Positions 11,688 to 23,172 of a stretch of 64,000 bases of DNA are shown piece after piece. Every line of letters begins with the position of its first letter. Position 1 is the stretch's first letter. This DNA is from Moniliophthora roreri (lineage: Eukaryota > Basidiomycota > Agaricomycetes > Agaricales > Marasmiaceae), in assembly GCA_001466705.2 (NCBI GenBank), contig LATX02000078.1, forward strand, positions 124,001-188,000. Direction: 5' to 3'. A model generated the notes under the pieces. That model ran no database searches. It was not told where the DNA came from and was given only the letters and a program-made list of their open reading frames with translations. Position numbers and translations under genes: made by a program.

Positions 11688-13199
11688 ATGACAATGCTTC
11701 GTTTGAGACAAGCTCTGTCTCAAGTCGAAGCAGCCAAGTTGAAGGAGATTCTTCCGTCGGTCGCGGACAAGCAAGAAGGCGCTCTTTACCGCGCTCTCCT
11801 AGCCCCGATTCGGCGCTTACCTCCGGAAATCCTCTCCCAGGTCTTTATATTGACGGAAGCCAGGACTACTCTAGCTCCGAAATCGCAGTCAGAGCTTGCA
11901 TCCCTTGGCTCTGTGTGCACCTACTGGCGCACAGTCTCGCAGAACACGCCTGACGTATGGGGGTCCCTGACTCTCAGAATCACTGCTGGCACTTATCCTC
12001 GAGGTATACTCCAAATATTAGAGCTGCACCTCCAGCGCTCGAGATACCTCAAGGTCGTTTTGCACCTCGACGACGCGGATATAACCCAATGGCAAATATA
12101 TATCCAAAATCTTATTTCCGACTATAACGGACTATTAACAGTTCAAGAAAAACTAATCAAGACCTTGATGCAACATGCACCTCGCATCGAGGAGTTAATA
12201 TTCTGTTGTTGCAGAGGCATCCTTACCGATAAAGAAGTGTTGTTACCCTTCTTTAATCATTTTGGTAGTCATTTCCAGGCTCTCAAAAAGCTATCGCTCG
12301 ACGCCTCCGCATGGAATACCCTCGTAGCGACGGTGCTCAATACCTTCCCTGGCCCCCCACACCTTACCAGCATACACATATCGACGCTGTATAATATCAA
12401 GCAAATTTCGGATGGATCTGCTAAATTTTCGCAGATCACCAATATCGAGATTGGCTGGGTTTCTGCAGCAGGGGCATTCGCATTCCTAAAGCATTGTCCA
12501 AACGTGGTATCAGCGTCGTTTGGGATTGCATTTCCAGACGTGGAGGATGAGAAGCTGAGCGAACAGTCCCAGCTTCGTCTTTCTTGCCTGGAAGCGCTGA
12601 CCATTAGCCTCCCCGATGACGAATGGAGCGTTGAAAACCTTTATATCTGCGCATTTCTTGATGCGCTCGCGTTACCAGCACTGGTCGAGCTCTCATTTCT
12701 CGGAGTAGAGGACGTTTACGATTTTCATCTTTTACCAAGGGCGTTCGTGCCGTCCATTTCGAACATGATTGTCCGGTCGAGTGCTCCGGTCCAAAAGTTC
12801 CGCATGGAACGCATGCCTGTCAGTGACACAGAACTGCTGGCGTTGTTGGTGCGGATCCCAAAGCTCAGCGAGTTGGTCATTGGCGAAACCGACTTGAACT
12901 GGCAGGAGCCTGGAAAAGTGGTTACAACCGAGTTTATTCGACGGTTGTCTTCTCTTAGGCACCTGAAGCTCCTGGTCACGAATCCTCGGACAGAGGAACA
13001 TACCAGCGCGATAGATGCGATGTTCAACTCTGGTCTTCAATCCCTATATCTGCAAATCGAGAACGAGAACGTGGACTTGGATCGTTTCCGAGATATGCAG
13101 AGAAAGGGTCTGGCGGTGCGAGTGGTACGGAAGCTTCCAAGGGGACAATTGATGACATTGCTAGGGTACGGACTCGGAGATAACGGGCAGGAGCGCTAG
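11688..13199 (+). CDS. F-box-like protein with leucine-rich C-terminal region
   Basis: A single long exon encodes 503 residues. Residues about 40-95 form the F-box-like helix set (IRRLPPEILSQVFILTEA, then SLGSVCTYWRTVSQNTPDVW), which in this family contacts Skp1. The remainder is an irregular leucine-rich array (LSCLEALTISLPDDEW, LPALVELSFLGVEDVY, LRHLKLLVTN), the substrate-binding side in characterised F-box proteins. It ends with RDMQRKGLAVRVVRKLPRGQ, closely matching the end of the F-box gene at 23083-24684, so the two are diverged paralogs. An upstream exon from about 11600, with an acceptor ttcttag at 11656-11662, is possible but not needed. Confidence 0.8.
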   Translation: MTMLRLRQALSQVEAAKLKEILPSVADKQEGALYRALLAPIRRLPPEILSQVFILTEARTTLAPKSQSELASLGSVCTYWRTVSQNTPDVWGSLTLRITAGTYPRGILQILELHLQRSRYLKVVLHLDDADITQWQIYIQNLISDYNGLLTVQEKLIKTLMQHAPRIEELIFCCCRGILTDKEVLLPFFNHFGSHFQALKKLSLDASAWNTLVATVLNTFPGPPHLTSIHISTLYNIKQISDGSAKFSQITNIEIGWVSAAGAFAFLKHCPNVVSASFGIAFPDVEDEKLSEQSQLRLSCLEALTISLPDDEWSVENLYICAFLDALALPALVELSFLGVEDVYDFHLLPRAFVPSISNMIVRSSAPVQKFRMERMPVSDTELLALLVRIPKLSELVIGETDLNWQEPGKVVTTEFIRRLSSLRHLKLLVTNPRTEEHTSAIDAMFNSGLQSLYLQIENENVDLDRFRDMQRKGLAVRVVRKLPRGQLMTLLGYGLGDNGQER

Positions 13200-13625
13200 A
13201 TAGAGTATCCTATTCCTGATTATAGATTATAGATGTATACGTTGCTGTACTCGAGTAATAAGGCCTTAAGGTATCGTGAAGTAATTTACTTAAATCAAAC
13301 AGCGTCCCCACATCTTGCACGTACAGATAGGCTGAAACAGGGTCAAAAGACGTATGCATTAGATGGTTCCCGGTCTAACGGGGCCGGGAAAAGGCGTCCA
13401 ATCCATACGTTAGCACACAGAAGGAGCAACAGCAACTTCAGCAGGGGTTTGGAGGCGCAGTTCCCTACGAGTATTATTACTAAGGACGAAGGCACGCCAG
13501 CCTCTCATGTGTCTCATTTCTGTAATTCACCCGCTAGCCAACATCATGGTATTATATACAATGTACCTCAAACTACAACCACACGTACATATATATACAA
13601 CCTGAAGGATAGCTAAACGAAGGAA
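13200..13625. other. Intergenic region
   Basis: This 425-bp stretch separates the convergent F-box and DUF2306 genes. It contains AT-rich sequence suited to 3' ends and one open frame (13233-13616, +) without homology signals. Nothing else was recognised. Confidence 0.4.
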
Positions 13626-15257
13626 TTAATACTTCAAGTATGGCAGATCATCTTTATCAGGGTCAAAGTCGCGTGGCTCGAGCGCGAATCCATGTCTTTG
13701 GTAATTCGCAGAATCCGTTTTCCGTAGCTGTGGTAAGGCTCAGCGCTCAGCAACAACATCGGCTGCAGGGCCTGGAACACGTGAACTTACATAGATTTCA
13801 ACGCCTACAACGTGAATCAACGTTGCCACCCACAACACCATTCCCTGAGTAACTCGGGCTGCAGAGGCTTTGCCAAGCTTCCCTTCATCAACCGAGGCGT
13901 GTACAGGGACGTATAAACTTGGATCCGAAAGAGAGTCACCCAATGTCGGGCATTGCGGAAATTGCTGTGTCAAAGTTGCCAGGTCCTTGAGAACAAAGAG
14001 GATCTCGTCGCAACGCCACAACTGTTACAGATGACACATGAAATGCAGGGATGAGGAGGTGTTACTGATGGAACAAGGCAGAGAAGTACAGACCGAATAA
14101 TATGAGCCGATAATAGATATTATCTTACGCGCAGCCAAACCAGCTAGTCGACCTGTAATCACTGTCGAGAAGTAAACGACGCCTCCTGTATTAGAGATGT
14201 ATCATCACGATATAAATTTTTAATTGAATGGCGTGAGACTCACGGAGCATCCATTTACGGTGAAGCCTTGTATCTCTTTTTGGCGGTCAGTATATCTACC
14301 TCTTCGCTCTTATCGCGCTTGACACCTACCTCTTGACATAATAATATCCAATGATGAGGGGAACGATCGTCATGATGGCGAGAAGGTAGTAGGAAGCCTG
14401 TGCGTTGATTTCTCCACCGAAAGAGCGTCTCGAGATAATACCTCCGGAGACATTTCCAACAATCAAAGTTGCGATAACGAGGTACCCTGTCATTGGAGTC
14501 AGCGCTTCAAGCTGAGGAGCATTGGGTATCACAAACCATTGAGACGATGTAAAGTAACGTATTTCTAAAGATTCGGGGTATCAGTATGGGTGATACTATA
14601 TGAGATTCAGTCTAATTTACCCTTCGGATTGTAGGAATGAACTGGATGCCGACAAGTAAACCCCCAACTGAAGAGAGCAATCTTAGCTCCAAGGCAATAC
14701 AATGGTAAGAAAGCTGCTTACCTGTAGTCAGATATATGTGGATGATATAGTTATAGAGGTAGAGTGGCATCTCAAACCAAAAGAACTCCCCTAAGAGTTG
14801 AGTCAGTGGTCAAAAGAAGAAAATTTCGCTAGTGGAGAACAGACCCGGTATGGTCAGAGTGCGCATCTTGGCTCCGTCCATTGTTGGGCTGCGGGCCAGA
14901 CAAAAACCCAACAGAGCTCCGCCAAATATCACAACTGAAAGTATTGTCAGGAACAGGAAACGATCTCAAAAGTGTTGTTCATGAGGACTTACGCAGCACC
15001 AAGCTATAATTCTCCCTGAATCCAATCATCCAGCTGAGGGACATGTAGAATGAAACGAAAGCATTCCGTTTCTCCAATCTAGGGTATGATATTGCCTGAG
15101 GTTGTGATTCCGGAATGGGAACCGTCGAAACCTCTGGGATTGAAGAAATCCGCGCGCTCGAGACACTGCTGAACCGTGGATCTCGATACGACGCCGACTG
15201 TATCACGTAGGAATTCCGCGAAGGTGAAGGTTTGCCGCTATCGGTATGATACTCCAT
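13626..15257 (-). CDS. Fungal DUF2306 multi-pass membrane protein
   Basis: Start at 15257 (MEYHTDSGKPSPSRNS); the Ser-rich cytosolic N-terminus runs to RLEKRNAFVSFYMSLSWMIG. Exons then give a first helix (VLLVIFGGALLGFCLARSP), EFFWFEMPLYLYNYIIHIYL, GGLLVGIQFIPTIR, LTPMTGYLVIATLIVGNVSG, SYYLLAIMTIVPLIIGYYYV, the short conserved LHRKWMLR, VVYFSTVITGRLAGLAARKI and WRCDEILFVLKDLA, and a last helix near TQGMVLWVATLIHVVGVEIY. A final intron (gtaagttcac to ccttaccacag) leads to a charged tail ending DDLPYLKY at TAA 13626-13628. The helix pattern plus HRKWMLR is the basis for the family call. Seven to eight membrane segments are expected. Biochemical role is unknown. Confidence 0.75.
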
Positions 15258-16154
15258 CGTGCGCGAATAAGGATAGAGGGAAACAGACACAGAGCTTGGC
15301 GAGAGACTGGTCGTTCCTTTATATGTCTTCCTGTGTCTCAGCCTGACATATGATTACCCTGACTATTAAATTGAGTTGATTTGCTGTAAAGCTTGCATAT
15401 TATAATCTCGAGGCACAGACTTGGGGTCACCGTTGACTTCAATACAGTGATGTGTATCTTGGCAAGGGGAGACACTTGTAGCTTTACGTCCTTTAGACCA
15501 GTTTCGATGCGCGGGAAGACGACCTCGAGCTCGACAAGACGGATTTGGAGGCTGTGCTGACTTATATAAGAAGCTCACACGGTCTGATCATACGTACCGA
15601 CGTCGCTCATTCCAATTTCCCTTGTTTTCCTTCACTCTCATACATCCTTGGAAACAACAGGAACAATGAAACACTTCATGTTGTTTGACGTGATTCCATG
15701 CTCATCACTGCTCGGAGTACATGATTTGGTGAAACCTTAGCGTTGGTTCTAAACAGATGAAGCGCTCAGACTGACAGAACCTTAACTAGCCTCTTGTTCG
15801 TCGTTTTCGAATTGATCAATTGATAGTATTATCACCGTGTTCACAAGTCGACAAGCGCCGATGACGCATCAAGCGTCTGCACTACGAATTCTCACAATTC
15901 GTCGTTGTTATCTGATTCTCCCATCGCTCAACAAGTAGTCTACGATCTTATGATTCCCGGAACCTCTTACGTTCATTCTATGGGTCCGCGTCAAACTAAA
16001 TTTGGTCGGAAAATTGTAAAAAACGAACTTGGTGATCAGGTATGTCTAGTGTCTTCAAGGTCATGTCCTTTCCAGAGACTAACTAAGTATTCGCAAAGCC
16101 ACGACACGATGAAGGAGCTGATACCAGTGGACCAAAGCTCATATTCTCTTGCAG
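15258..16154. other. Divergent intergenic region and possible 5' exon of the HET gene
   Basis: No gene was recognised in the minus-strand half; a small minus frame at 15366-15578 has no signature. The plus-strand stretch 15950-16039 (MIPGTSYVHSMGPRQTKFGR) is followed by a donor-like gtatgtctag and could be a first exon of the HET-domain gene. Its phase does not match the acceptor at 16154, so it is not joined here. Confidence 0.35.
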
Positions 16155-17751
16155 TCTTACCGAGCTATCCGGGAAGTCCCTCGACATCACGCCATACGCC
16201 TCTCCCTGCCGTTTTCGTATGCTTTCATGTCCCTCTTTGGAGCACGAAGATCGCCTAGATGTCTTTGAATTTGAACGGCTACCAGCAGGAGAATACTGTG
16301 CCGTATCTTATGTATGGAGAGGAGTTCCAGTTCCCGATTACACCGACTCTGGAACGTTCACTGTACGTGGTGCTGAAGACGGGGATCCCATCAATATCAA
16401 TGTTCTTCGGGACATTGTCTGGGTGGCCGGTGAAGAAGTTAAGGAGTATCTGTGGCTGGATCGTATTGGAATCATTCAGTCAGATAAGAACGACAAGGCA
16501 TGGCAGATCATGCAGATGTTCAGTATCTACAAAGAATCTACATGCATCATCGTTCCCGGCGGCGTAGGGAGGCTCGCATTTTCCAACGACGATACGACAT
16601 GGATGGACCGCGCATGGACGTTGCAGGAAGCCCTAGCTCCAGAACGTGACGAAGTCATCGTCCTTTATTCGCACAGCCCTTCCCTCGAGTTCGAAAAGCA
16701 TATTGCATCCCTTTCATTCATTGACACCAGGGAGAAGCCATTACGCCCAGGCAGAACATCTGTAACCGCCGCGTATATGACGCTTGATGATGTCCTCACT
16801 GTTGCGAAGTATTCCCTCAAGCGGCCATTTGGCTTCAATCAGGCGCATGCTCAACCACTCATTGGCGCCCGTATATCTGGCGCCGGTCAACGTCAAGCTG
16901 TATGGCAGTGTGCTCTCATGCGCACCTCTTCTCGTCCCGTTGACATGATTTTCAGCATCATGCACTTCTTTGGCATATTATTGAATCCCAAAGAATTCGA
17001 GGACGACGACAGGCTAGGAGCAACGGTCATGTTTGCGCAGGGAATTCTGGCAGACTCACGAAAGGGTATGCTTGATGACTCGGACCATTGGTTATGCGCA
17101 CTGTACTTTATGGAGACTTCTCATCAAATTTCGACCTTTCCGCAATTTCCGGAGACCGCTGTTGATGGCAGAGCGTTTATTCGCATGCCAAACAGCGCCA
17201 GGAAAGCGGTCACGGATGTAATGGTCGAGAAATACACCAAGTATACCCGTGCTCCGCTTTATCCCCATTTCCTCGCTGAGAAGAAGGATATCGGGGAGAT
17301 GGATGACAGTGGCTATTACACATTCACTGCCAAGTACATCTTACCTTTGAGGTTCGTGACCAGTCATCCTCCTGTGGTAAATTACCCTTGGGACTTTGAT
17401 CCTGAGGAAGCGGGCTGGGATCCTAGCGGACCTATTCTAGCAGCGGATGGAACAGAATGGCGCCCAATGCTGACTGCAACCTCGATTCCAGAGTCTCGCA
17501 CACACCTTCCCGAAGCGGACGGATGGGGTATCTATTTGGGGGATCATTTATTGCTGGACATCTTCATGCTTGTTAAGAATCATGGAGAAGGTCGTTTCCA
17601 CAAAGTCACGTACTTTTCCTTCTCTCGGTCGATGAAACTTTCGGACGAAGATCACACTATGCAGACTTGGTTTCCTTTTGTTTGCCACAAGATAAAAATC
17701 AGCGTTGGTGGTCCAGAAAGAGTTATTCGACTTCCACAGAGACATCCTTGA
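16155..17751 (+). CDS. HET (heterokaryon incompatibility) domain protein
   Basis: The main exon is open from an acceptor at 16151-16154 (ttgcag) through SLTELSGKSLDITPYASPCR; the first in-frame ATG is 16219. The HET-like domain spans about residues 20-150 counted from that ATG: EYCAVSYVWRG, KEYLWLDRIGIIQSDKNDKA, WQIMQMFSIYKES, IIVPGGVGRL and WMDRAWTLQEALAP. In filamentous fungi such proteins trigger programmed cell death after non-self fusion or control unknown recognition events. The remaining roughly 350 residues carry no domain I recognise. Length (510 from 16219) is usual for the short HET proteins of Agaricomycetes. The true start is unresolved; a small upstream exon is likely because the frame is open 5' of 16219. 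Confidence 0.75.
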
Positions 17752-17764
17752 AGACGAGTATATA

Positions 17765-18037
17765 TGACATGTGGAAAATCATTTTCGGGTTATAAACTAT
17801 ATTCTTCGGCCAGTAGGCGCTTATGGTAGTTTTACGTTTTACGTTTCCTGATAAGCCGTTATCAGTGGCAAAGGCTCCATAATGATTTGCCTTATACCAG
17901 ATTGGCACTCATATGCCACTGATAACGGCTTATCGCCAATCATACCTGGCCACAGCCCCCGGAATATATCAGGAAACGTAAAACTACCATAAGCGCCTTA
18001 AGTCGATATAAGCCCGAAAATGATTTTTCCATTGTCA
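17765..18037. repeat. Foldback (inverted-repeat) element of about 270 bp
   Basis: The left end reads TGACATGTGGAAAATC and the right end, reverse-complemented, TGACAATGGAAAAATC. Inside, further matched segments follow in order on both arms: ATCATTTTCGGG, GGCGCTTATGGTAGTTTTAC, TTTACGTTTCCTGATA and GATAAGCCGTTATCAGTGGC. The arms are about 100-120 nt with small indels around a spacer of about 40-70 nt. No coding capacity is present. It has the shape of a foldback MITE just 3' of the HET gene. A clean target duplication could not be fixed (AGTAT occurs near both edges). Confidence 0.75.
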
Positions 18038-18611
18038 AAGTATTAGATATTCACCTGCATTAATCAATTTGTAGAAAGTAACCAGAAGCTATTCTATAGA
18101 TGGTAAGTATCTGGCACCATGAATCCTTCGGGACTTTCCAGCCGCAACCAAGCCGCAGCTTGCCTAAAGATGTGCGAGCGTCATGAGAGCAATGTTGGAG
18201 GTATAATCCTCGAACGTACTGCATCAATGATTTTCGGCTTCCTCGCACCGTAGTAAGCGTCGCAATGGAGGGGTGAAAATGGCGATACTGGTCCTCCGGA
18301 GGACGCACGGACTTACGATGCCGCCGGCAAGGATCGTGACACGGAAGCTGTCAGGCGGCAGGCTGATTGCTGACATACGACGCGTGACGTCTTAGTAAAG
18401 AACTGCCGTCGGCCGGCTCAAGGATGACCCCCAGATCAAGCTTTTTTTATCGCGTGTCTTCATGAATTATTACGAGTGGTGTTCATGTGGGACTTCCTCG
18501 ACCCACTTCCTTCAAAGCGTCGTCTATAAAACCTCTCCCGCCAAGTTCAAAAGGTCACGATTTCCTCGGTCTCGTCCTACGAAAACTTGAAGCAAACGAT
18601 TTGGATTCTTC
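18038..18611. other. Upstream region of the first MCT-type transporter
   Basis: No gene was recognised. The last 130 bp (from about 18478) match, with indels, the sequence just 5' of the second transporter copy at about 20890-21030, so the duplicated unit starts here. Confidence 0.5.
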
Positions 18612-20466
18612 ATGGCTAGTTCAAGGAAGGCAACTGAGGATTCCGGTACTCAGGTCGAGGTGTTGGGTGAGATAGAAAGGCCGTCAAGCGAGAAGGATAG
18701 TGGGACACCAGTAGAATTCGATTATCCCGATGGAGGTCTGCGGGCTTGGCTGGTTGTGCTGGGGGTACGCAGAACTTGCTATTCTCACAAGTATGCATGC
18801 TGAAAAGTTAATTTTAGACAGGATGCTGCGCGCTAGCATCGTCAGTTTTCTAATTGCTTGCCTTGATTTACTGGAGCTCATATCCCTTGGCTTAGGTTCG
18901 GCTACGTGAACTCATGGGGTGTAAGTCGCGCAGCTCGTATCTCCAGGTTCGAAAATTGAAGAAACGCGCAGGTTTTCCAATCATACTATGAAGAAACACT
19001 ACTAAGCAACTATTCGCCGTCATCCATGTAAGTTTGCGGCTTCGGATCTTTACCCAGTCAGCTCACTATTTCTTTTCAGAGCTTGGATCGGCTCCATTCA
19101 GGTATGAACTCGCGTCTTTACTATATTTGCCTCATCTTAATCAACACCCCCAGTATGCCCTGGTGTTCTTCCCCGCACTACCCATCGGCCGCCTATTCGA
19201 TCTGGGGTATTTCAAGGTCCCTTTCTTCATCGCTAGCGTTTGCGTCGTGCTATCTGCCTTCCTCACTGCCCAGTGCACGCAGTACTGGCATTTCATTTTA
19301 TGTCAGGGTATACTTACCGGTGTACGTTTGCTGCTTTTACCCGTTTTACCGGCCTTGACTCACGAGAATAGGATTCATAGATCGCATGCGGCTGCGTTTT
19401 CGGACCAACTGTAGGAGTCATCGGACATTGGTTCAAAAGGAGACGAGGTTTAGCGATGGGATTGATGGCCGTGGGTTCTTCAATCGGGGGAACAATCTTT
19501 CCTATTGCGACGAGGCAGCTCATAGGCAAAGTAGGGTACGTTCATTGAGCGTTTCATTATACTCACTCCTTCACTCGCTGAAAATGCCTCTGGATAGCTT
19601 TCCATGGACAATGCGCATCCTCGGCTTCATACTCCTCTTTGCTCTCTCCATCCCTAATTTGACCTTGGCTAGACGGTTACCACCAAAAAATGTGAAAGGA
19701 GGATTGTTCAACTGGTCACTGTTCAAGTCGGCGCCATTCACAATGTATACGATGGGAGGATTCTTCACCTATCTAGGATTGTACACTGGTATGCCGTCTG
19801 TGTCCGTCTACCTTCCTTGACTGATCAGAAGCGTAGTTTTGACTTACATCGACGTTGCGGCGCTGGGCGTCGGTGTATCTCCCGACTTGTCATTTTACCT
19901 TTTGTCAATCGCAAATGCGAGCTCGGGACTCGGACGGCTTTCAGCTGCGTTACTTACGGATAAGATTGGTATGTAATTTTCCCTTTTGCATGCTAAATTG
20001 ACTCACGGCACTCACTGTTTTGAATAGGCCCGTTAAACTTTATTGCCCCCACGACATTCCTCGCTGGAATCCTTACCTATGCATGGCCATTTGCACATAG
20101 CCTTGGACCACTAATCGTCGTAGCTATCATATACGGGTATGTACACCCCTGTTTCTCTCTTCACCTCTCCGACTCAAACGCGTTATACTGTTACACAGAT
20201 TCATGTGCGGAACCTATGTCTCCTCATCAACTTTGCCTCTCTTTGAAATGGGCGAAATTCAAGACATTGGTCGTCGTGCTGGAATGTTTTTGAGTATGGG
20301 CGCTATCGGTGCACTCATTGGTCCGCCGATATCAGGTGCGATTAATCACGCGACTGGGGGTTATGAAAAGGTGGCTTATTATGCTGGATCGATGGTTGTA
20401 TTGTCGGTGGTGTTGATGTTGATTACGAGGCATTTGATGTTGAAAAGTTTGTGGGGCAGGTTTTGA
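18612..20466 (+). CDS. MFS monocarboxylate-type permease, copy A
   Basis: A plasma-membrane 12-helix transporter of the fungal MCT-like subfamily; substrate unknown. The start at 18612 opens a short Ser/Glu-rich tail, then the family signature DYPDGGLRAWLVVLG (as EFDYPDGGLRAW). Introns of about 50-60 nt split the helices. Exons carry FGYVNSWG, SYYEETLLSNYSPSS, FFPALPIGRLFDLGYFKVPF, CGCVFGPTVGVIGHWFKRRR, GLAMGLMAVGSSIGGTIFP, FPWTMRILGFILLFALSIP, YIDVAALGVGVSPDLSFYLL, SSGLGRLSAALLTDKIG and FMCGTYVSSSTLPLFEMGEI. HWFKRRRGLAMG is the MFS loop 4-5 motif. The end is LMLKSLWGRF at 20466. All exons seem open, so the gene looks functional. Confidence 0.82.
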
Positions 20467-20650
20467 ACCAGTACGGAACGATGGTTACGATTATGAATCA
20501 TGGATTATAGATATAACGAATTGGATGGATCGACATTAGCTCTTTCTCTAGATATTACAGGATGTAGCTTCTAATGGAACAGACGGAAAGACATTCTAAC
20601 TTCTAGGTTTGGACTATCTAAGGAAGAGATTTAAGTTATTGTGCCTCCTC

Positions 20651-20735
20651 TCAGAGTTCGTACCCTAACAAAGTTTTGAGCCCATCTTTCTCCCTTTGAA
20701 CTACGCGCACGGCTGGCATTCTGCATCTCTCGCAG
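20651..20735 (-). pseudogene. 85-bp 3' fragment of the adjacent F-box gene
   Basis: This matches the last codons and stop of the F-box gene at 23083-23172. The terminal YEL and stop (tca at 20651-20653) are kept, but a 5-nt deletion near 20711-20716 breaks the frame. It was copied along with transporter B and marks the junction of the tandem duplication. Confidence 0.85.
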
Positions 20736-20889
20736 TTGCTCGCCGTATGAAGTGGCACAGCAAGCTACTATATAGGGCAGAGTCACAGCCATGTGATGTG
20801 TGACATCACAGGTCAAATATTTTTAGCCTGCCGTCAGCTGGTTTTTCTTTTAAAAGATTGTTTATCGCACCTTCATAAATCATGGTATA

Positions 20890-23172
20890 TATGATGTTCA
20901 TGTGGTCGGAGATTCTCTTGTTCTCCTCGACTCACTTCCTCCAAAGCGCCGTCCATAAAATCACGCCCGCCAATCAAAAAGACACACAGCCTTGTCCACG
21001 AAACACTGAAGAAAACGACTTGTATCCTTCATGGCTACCTCAATTGATGTTTCCGGTACTCAGACATCAGCAGGAGACGAGGGACCGGGCGAGATAGAAA
21101 GACTATCAAGCGAGAAGGAGGGCGAGAAGTCGATAGATTTTGACTATCCTGATGGAGGTCTACGAGCTTGGCTGGTTGTGCTGGGGGTACGCAGAACTTG
21201 CTATTCTCGCAAGTATACATACTGAAGAGTTAATTTTAGGCAGCATGTTCCACGCTAGTATCGTCAGTTTTTCAATTGCTTGCCTTTATTTACTGGAGCT
21301 CATATCCCTTGGCTTAGATTTGGCTACGTAAACTCATGGGGTGTAAGTCGTACAGTTCGTATTCTCAAGGCCCGAAAATTTGAAAAAGACGCGCAGGTTT
21401 TCCAAACATACTATGAAGGAACACTACTGAGCAACTATTCGCCGTCATCCATGTGAGTTTGCGGCTTCAAATTCTTACCCAGTCAGCTCACTACTTTTCA
21501 GAGCTTGGATCGGTTCCATTCAGGTATGAAATCGCGTCTTTATCATGTTTGCCTCCTCTTAACCAACACCCCCAGTTTGCGCTCGTGTTCCTCCCTGCAC
21601 TGCCCATGGGTCGCCTATTTGACCTGGGGTATTTCAAGATCCCTTTCTTCATCTCTAGCACTTGCATCGTGCTATCTGCCTTCCTCACTGCGCAGTGCAC
21701 GCAGTACTGGCAGTTCATTTTATGTCAGGGTATACTTACCGGTGTATGTTCGCTGCCTTCACTCATTTTACCGACCTTCATTCATGGGATGGGTTTCATA
21801 GCTCGCATGCGGTTGTGTTTCCGGACCAACTGTAGGAGTTATCGGACATTGGTTCAAAAAGAGACGAGGCTTAGCGATGGGATTGAGGGCTGTGGGTTCT
21901 TCAGTCGGGGGAACAATCTTTCCTATTGTGACGAAGCAGCTCATAGGCAAAGTAGGGTACGTTCATTGAACGTTTCACTCACTCCCCTCAATCGCTAATT
22001 CTGGTTCTGGATAGCTTTCGATGGACTATGCGCATCCTCGGCTTCATACTCCTCTTTGTTCTCTCTATACCTAATTTGACTTTGGCCAGACGGTTACCAC
22101 CAAAAAATGTGAAAGGAGGGCTGTTTAACTGGTCACTGTTCAAGTCGGTGCCATTCACAATTTATACGATCGGGGAATTCTTCACCTATCTAGGATTGTA
22201 CACCGGTATGCCGTCTGTGTCCATCTACCTTTCTTGACTGATTAGAAGCGTAGTTTTGACTTACATCGACGTTGCGGCACTGAGCGTCGGTGTATCTCCC
22301 GACTTGTCATTTTACCTTTTATCAATCGAAAATGCGAGCTCGGGACTCGGACGGCTTTCAGCTGCGTTACTTACGGATAAGATTGGTATGTACTATTCCC
22401 TTTTTCATGCTAAATTGACTCAAGGCATTCACTATTTTGATTAGGCCCGCTAAACTTTATTGCCCCCACGACATTCCTCGCCGGAATCCTTACATATGCA
22501 TGGCCATTTGCGCATAGCCTTGGACCACTAATTGTCGTGGCTATCATATATGGGTATGTACATCCCCGTTTCTTTCTTTTGCCTCTCTCCGACTTAAACG
22601 CGTTATACTGCTACACAGATTCATGTGCGGAACCTATGTCTCCTCATCAACTTTGCCTCTCTTTGAAATGGGCGAAATTCAAGACATTGGTCGTCGTGCT
22701 GGAATGTTTTTGAGTATGGGCGCTATCGGTGCACTCATTGGTCCGCCGATATCGGGTGCGATTAATCACGCGACTGGTGGCTACGAAAAGGTGGCTTATT
22801 ATGCTGGATCGATGGTTGTATTGTCGGTGGTGTTGATGTTGATTACGAGGCATTTGATGTTGAAAAGTTTGTGAGGCAAGTTTTGAACTAATACGGAACG
22901 ATGGTTACGATTATGAATCATGGATTATAGATATAACGAATTGGATGGATCGACATTAGCTCTTTCTCTAGATATTACAGGTTATAGCTTCTAATGGAAC
23001 AGACAGAAAGTTACTTCTAGCTTCTAGGTTTGACCTTCTAAACGACTATCTAAGTAGGAGATTTAAGTTATTGCGCCTCCTCTCAAAGTTCGTACCCTAA
23101 CAAAGTCTTGAGCCCATCTTTCCCCCTTTGAACTACGCGCACAGCCAATCCGGCATTCTGCATCTCTCGCAG
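20890..23172 (+). repeat. Right unit of the 2.4-kb tandem segmental duplication
   Basis: This unit carries transporter B and runs into the 3' end of the intact F-box gene (minus strand). Because the F-box gene is whole here and only a scar in the left unit, this right unit is probably the original arrangement and the left one the inserted copy. Confidence 0.8.
21031..22874 (+). CDS. MFS monocarboxylate-type permease, copy B
   Basis: This is a tandem paralog of the transporter at 18612-20466, with the same exon plan. It starts MATSIDVSGTQTSAGDEGPG, then DFDYPDGGLRAWLVVLG. Exons carry FGYVNSWG, FLPALPMGRLFDLGYFKIPF, ACGCVSGPTVGVIGHWFKKR, GLAMGLRAVGSSVGGTIFP, FRWTMRILGFILLFVLSIP, YIDVAALSVGVSPDLSFYLL and FMCGTYVSSSTLPLFEMGEI. 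The last two exons are almost identical to copy A, while the N-terminal tail and loops differ more, which hints at gene conversion in the 3' half. It ends four residues earlier than copy A because a TGG (Trp) codon there is TGA here. All exons appear open. Confidence 0.82.

Larger units (their letters stand above)
18478..20735 (+). repeat. Left unit of a 2.4-kb tandem segmental duplication
   Basis: The unit contains the proximal promoter, the entire transporter A, its 3' flank and the last 85 bp of a neighbouring F-box gene. Its right breakpoint is sharp: identity with the second unit ends after ctgcatctctcgcag (20735, equivalent to 23172). Confidence 0.85.

Noticed and set aside
13233..13616. 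127-codon plus-strand frame downstream of the F-box gene
   Set aside because: Composition is typical of 3' flanking DNA and no motif or splice context supports it.
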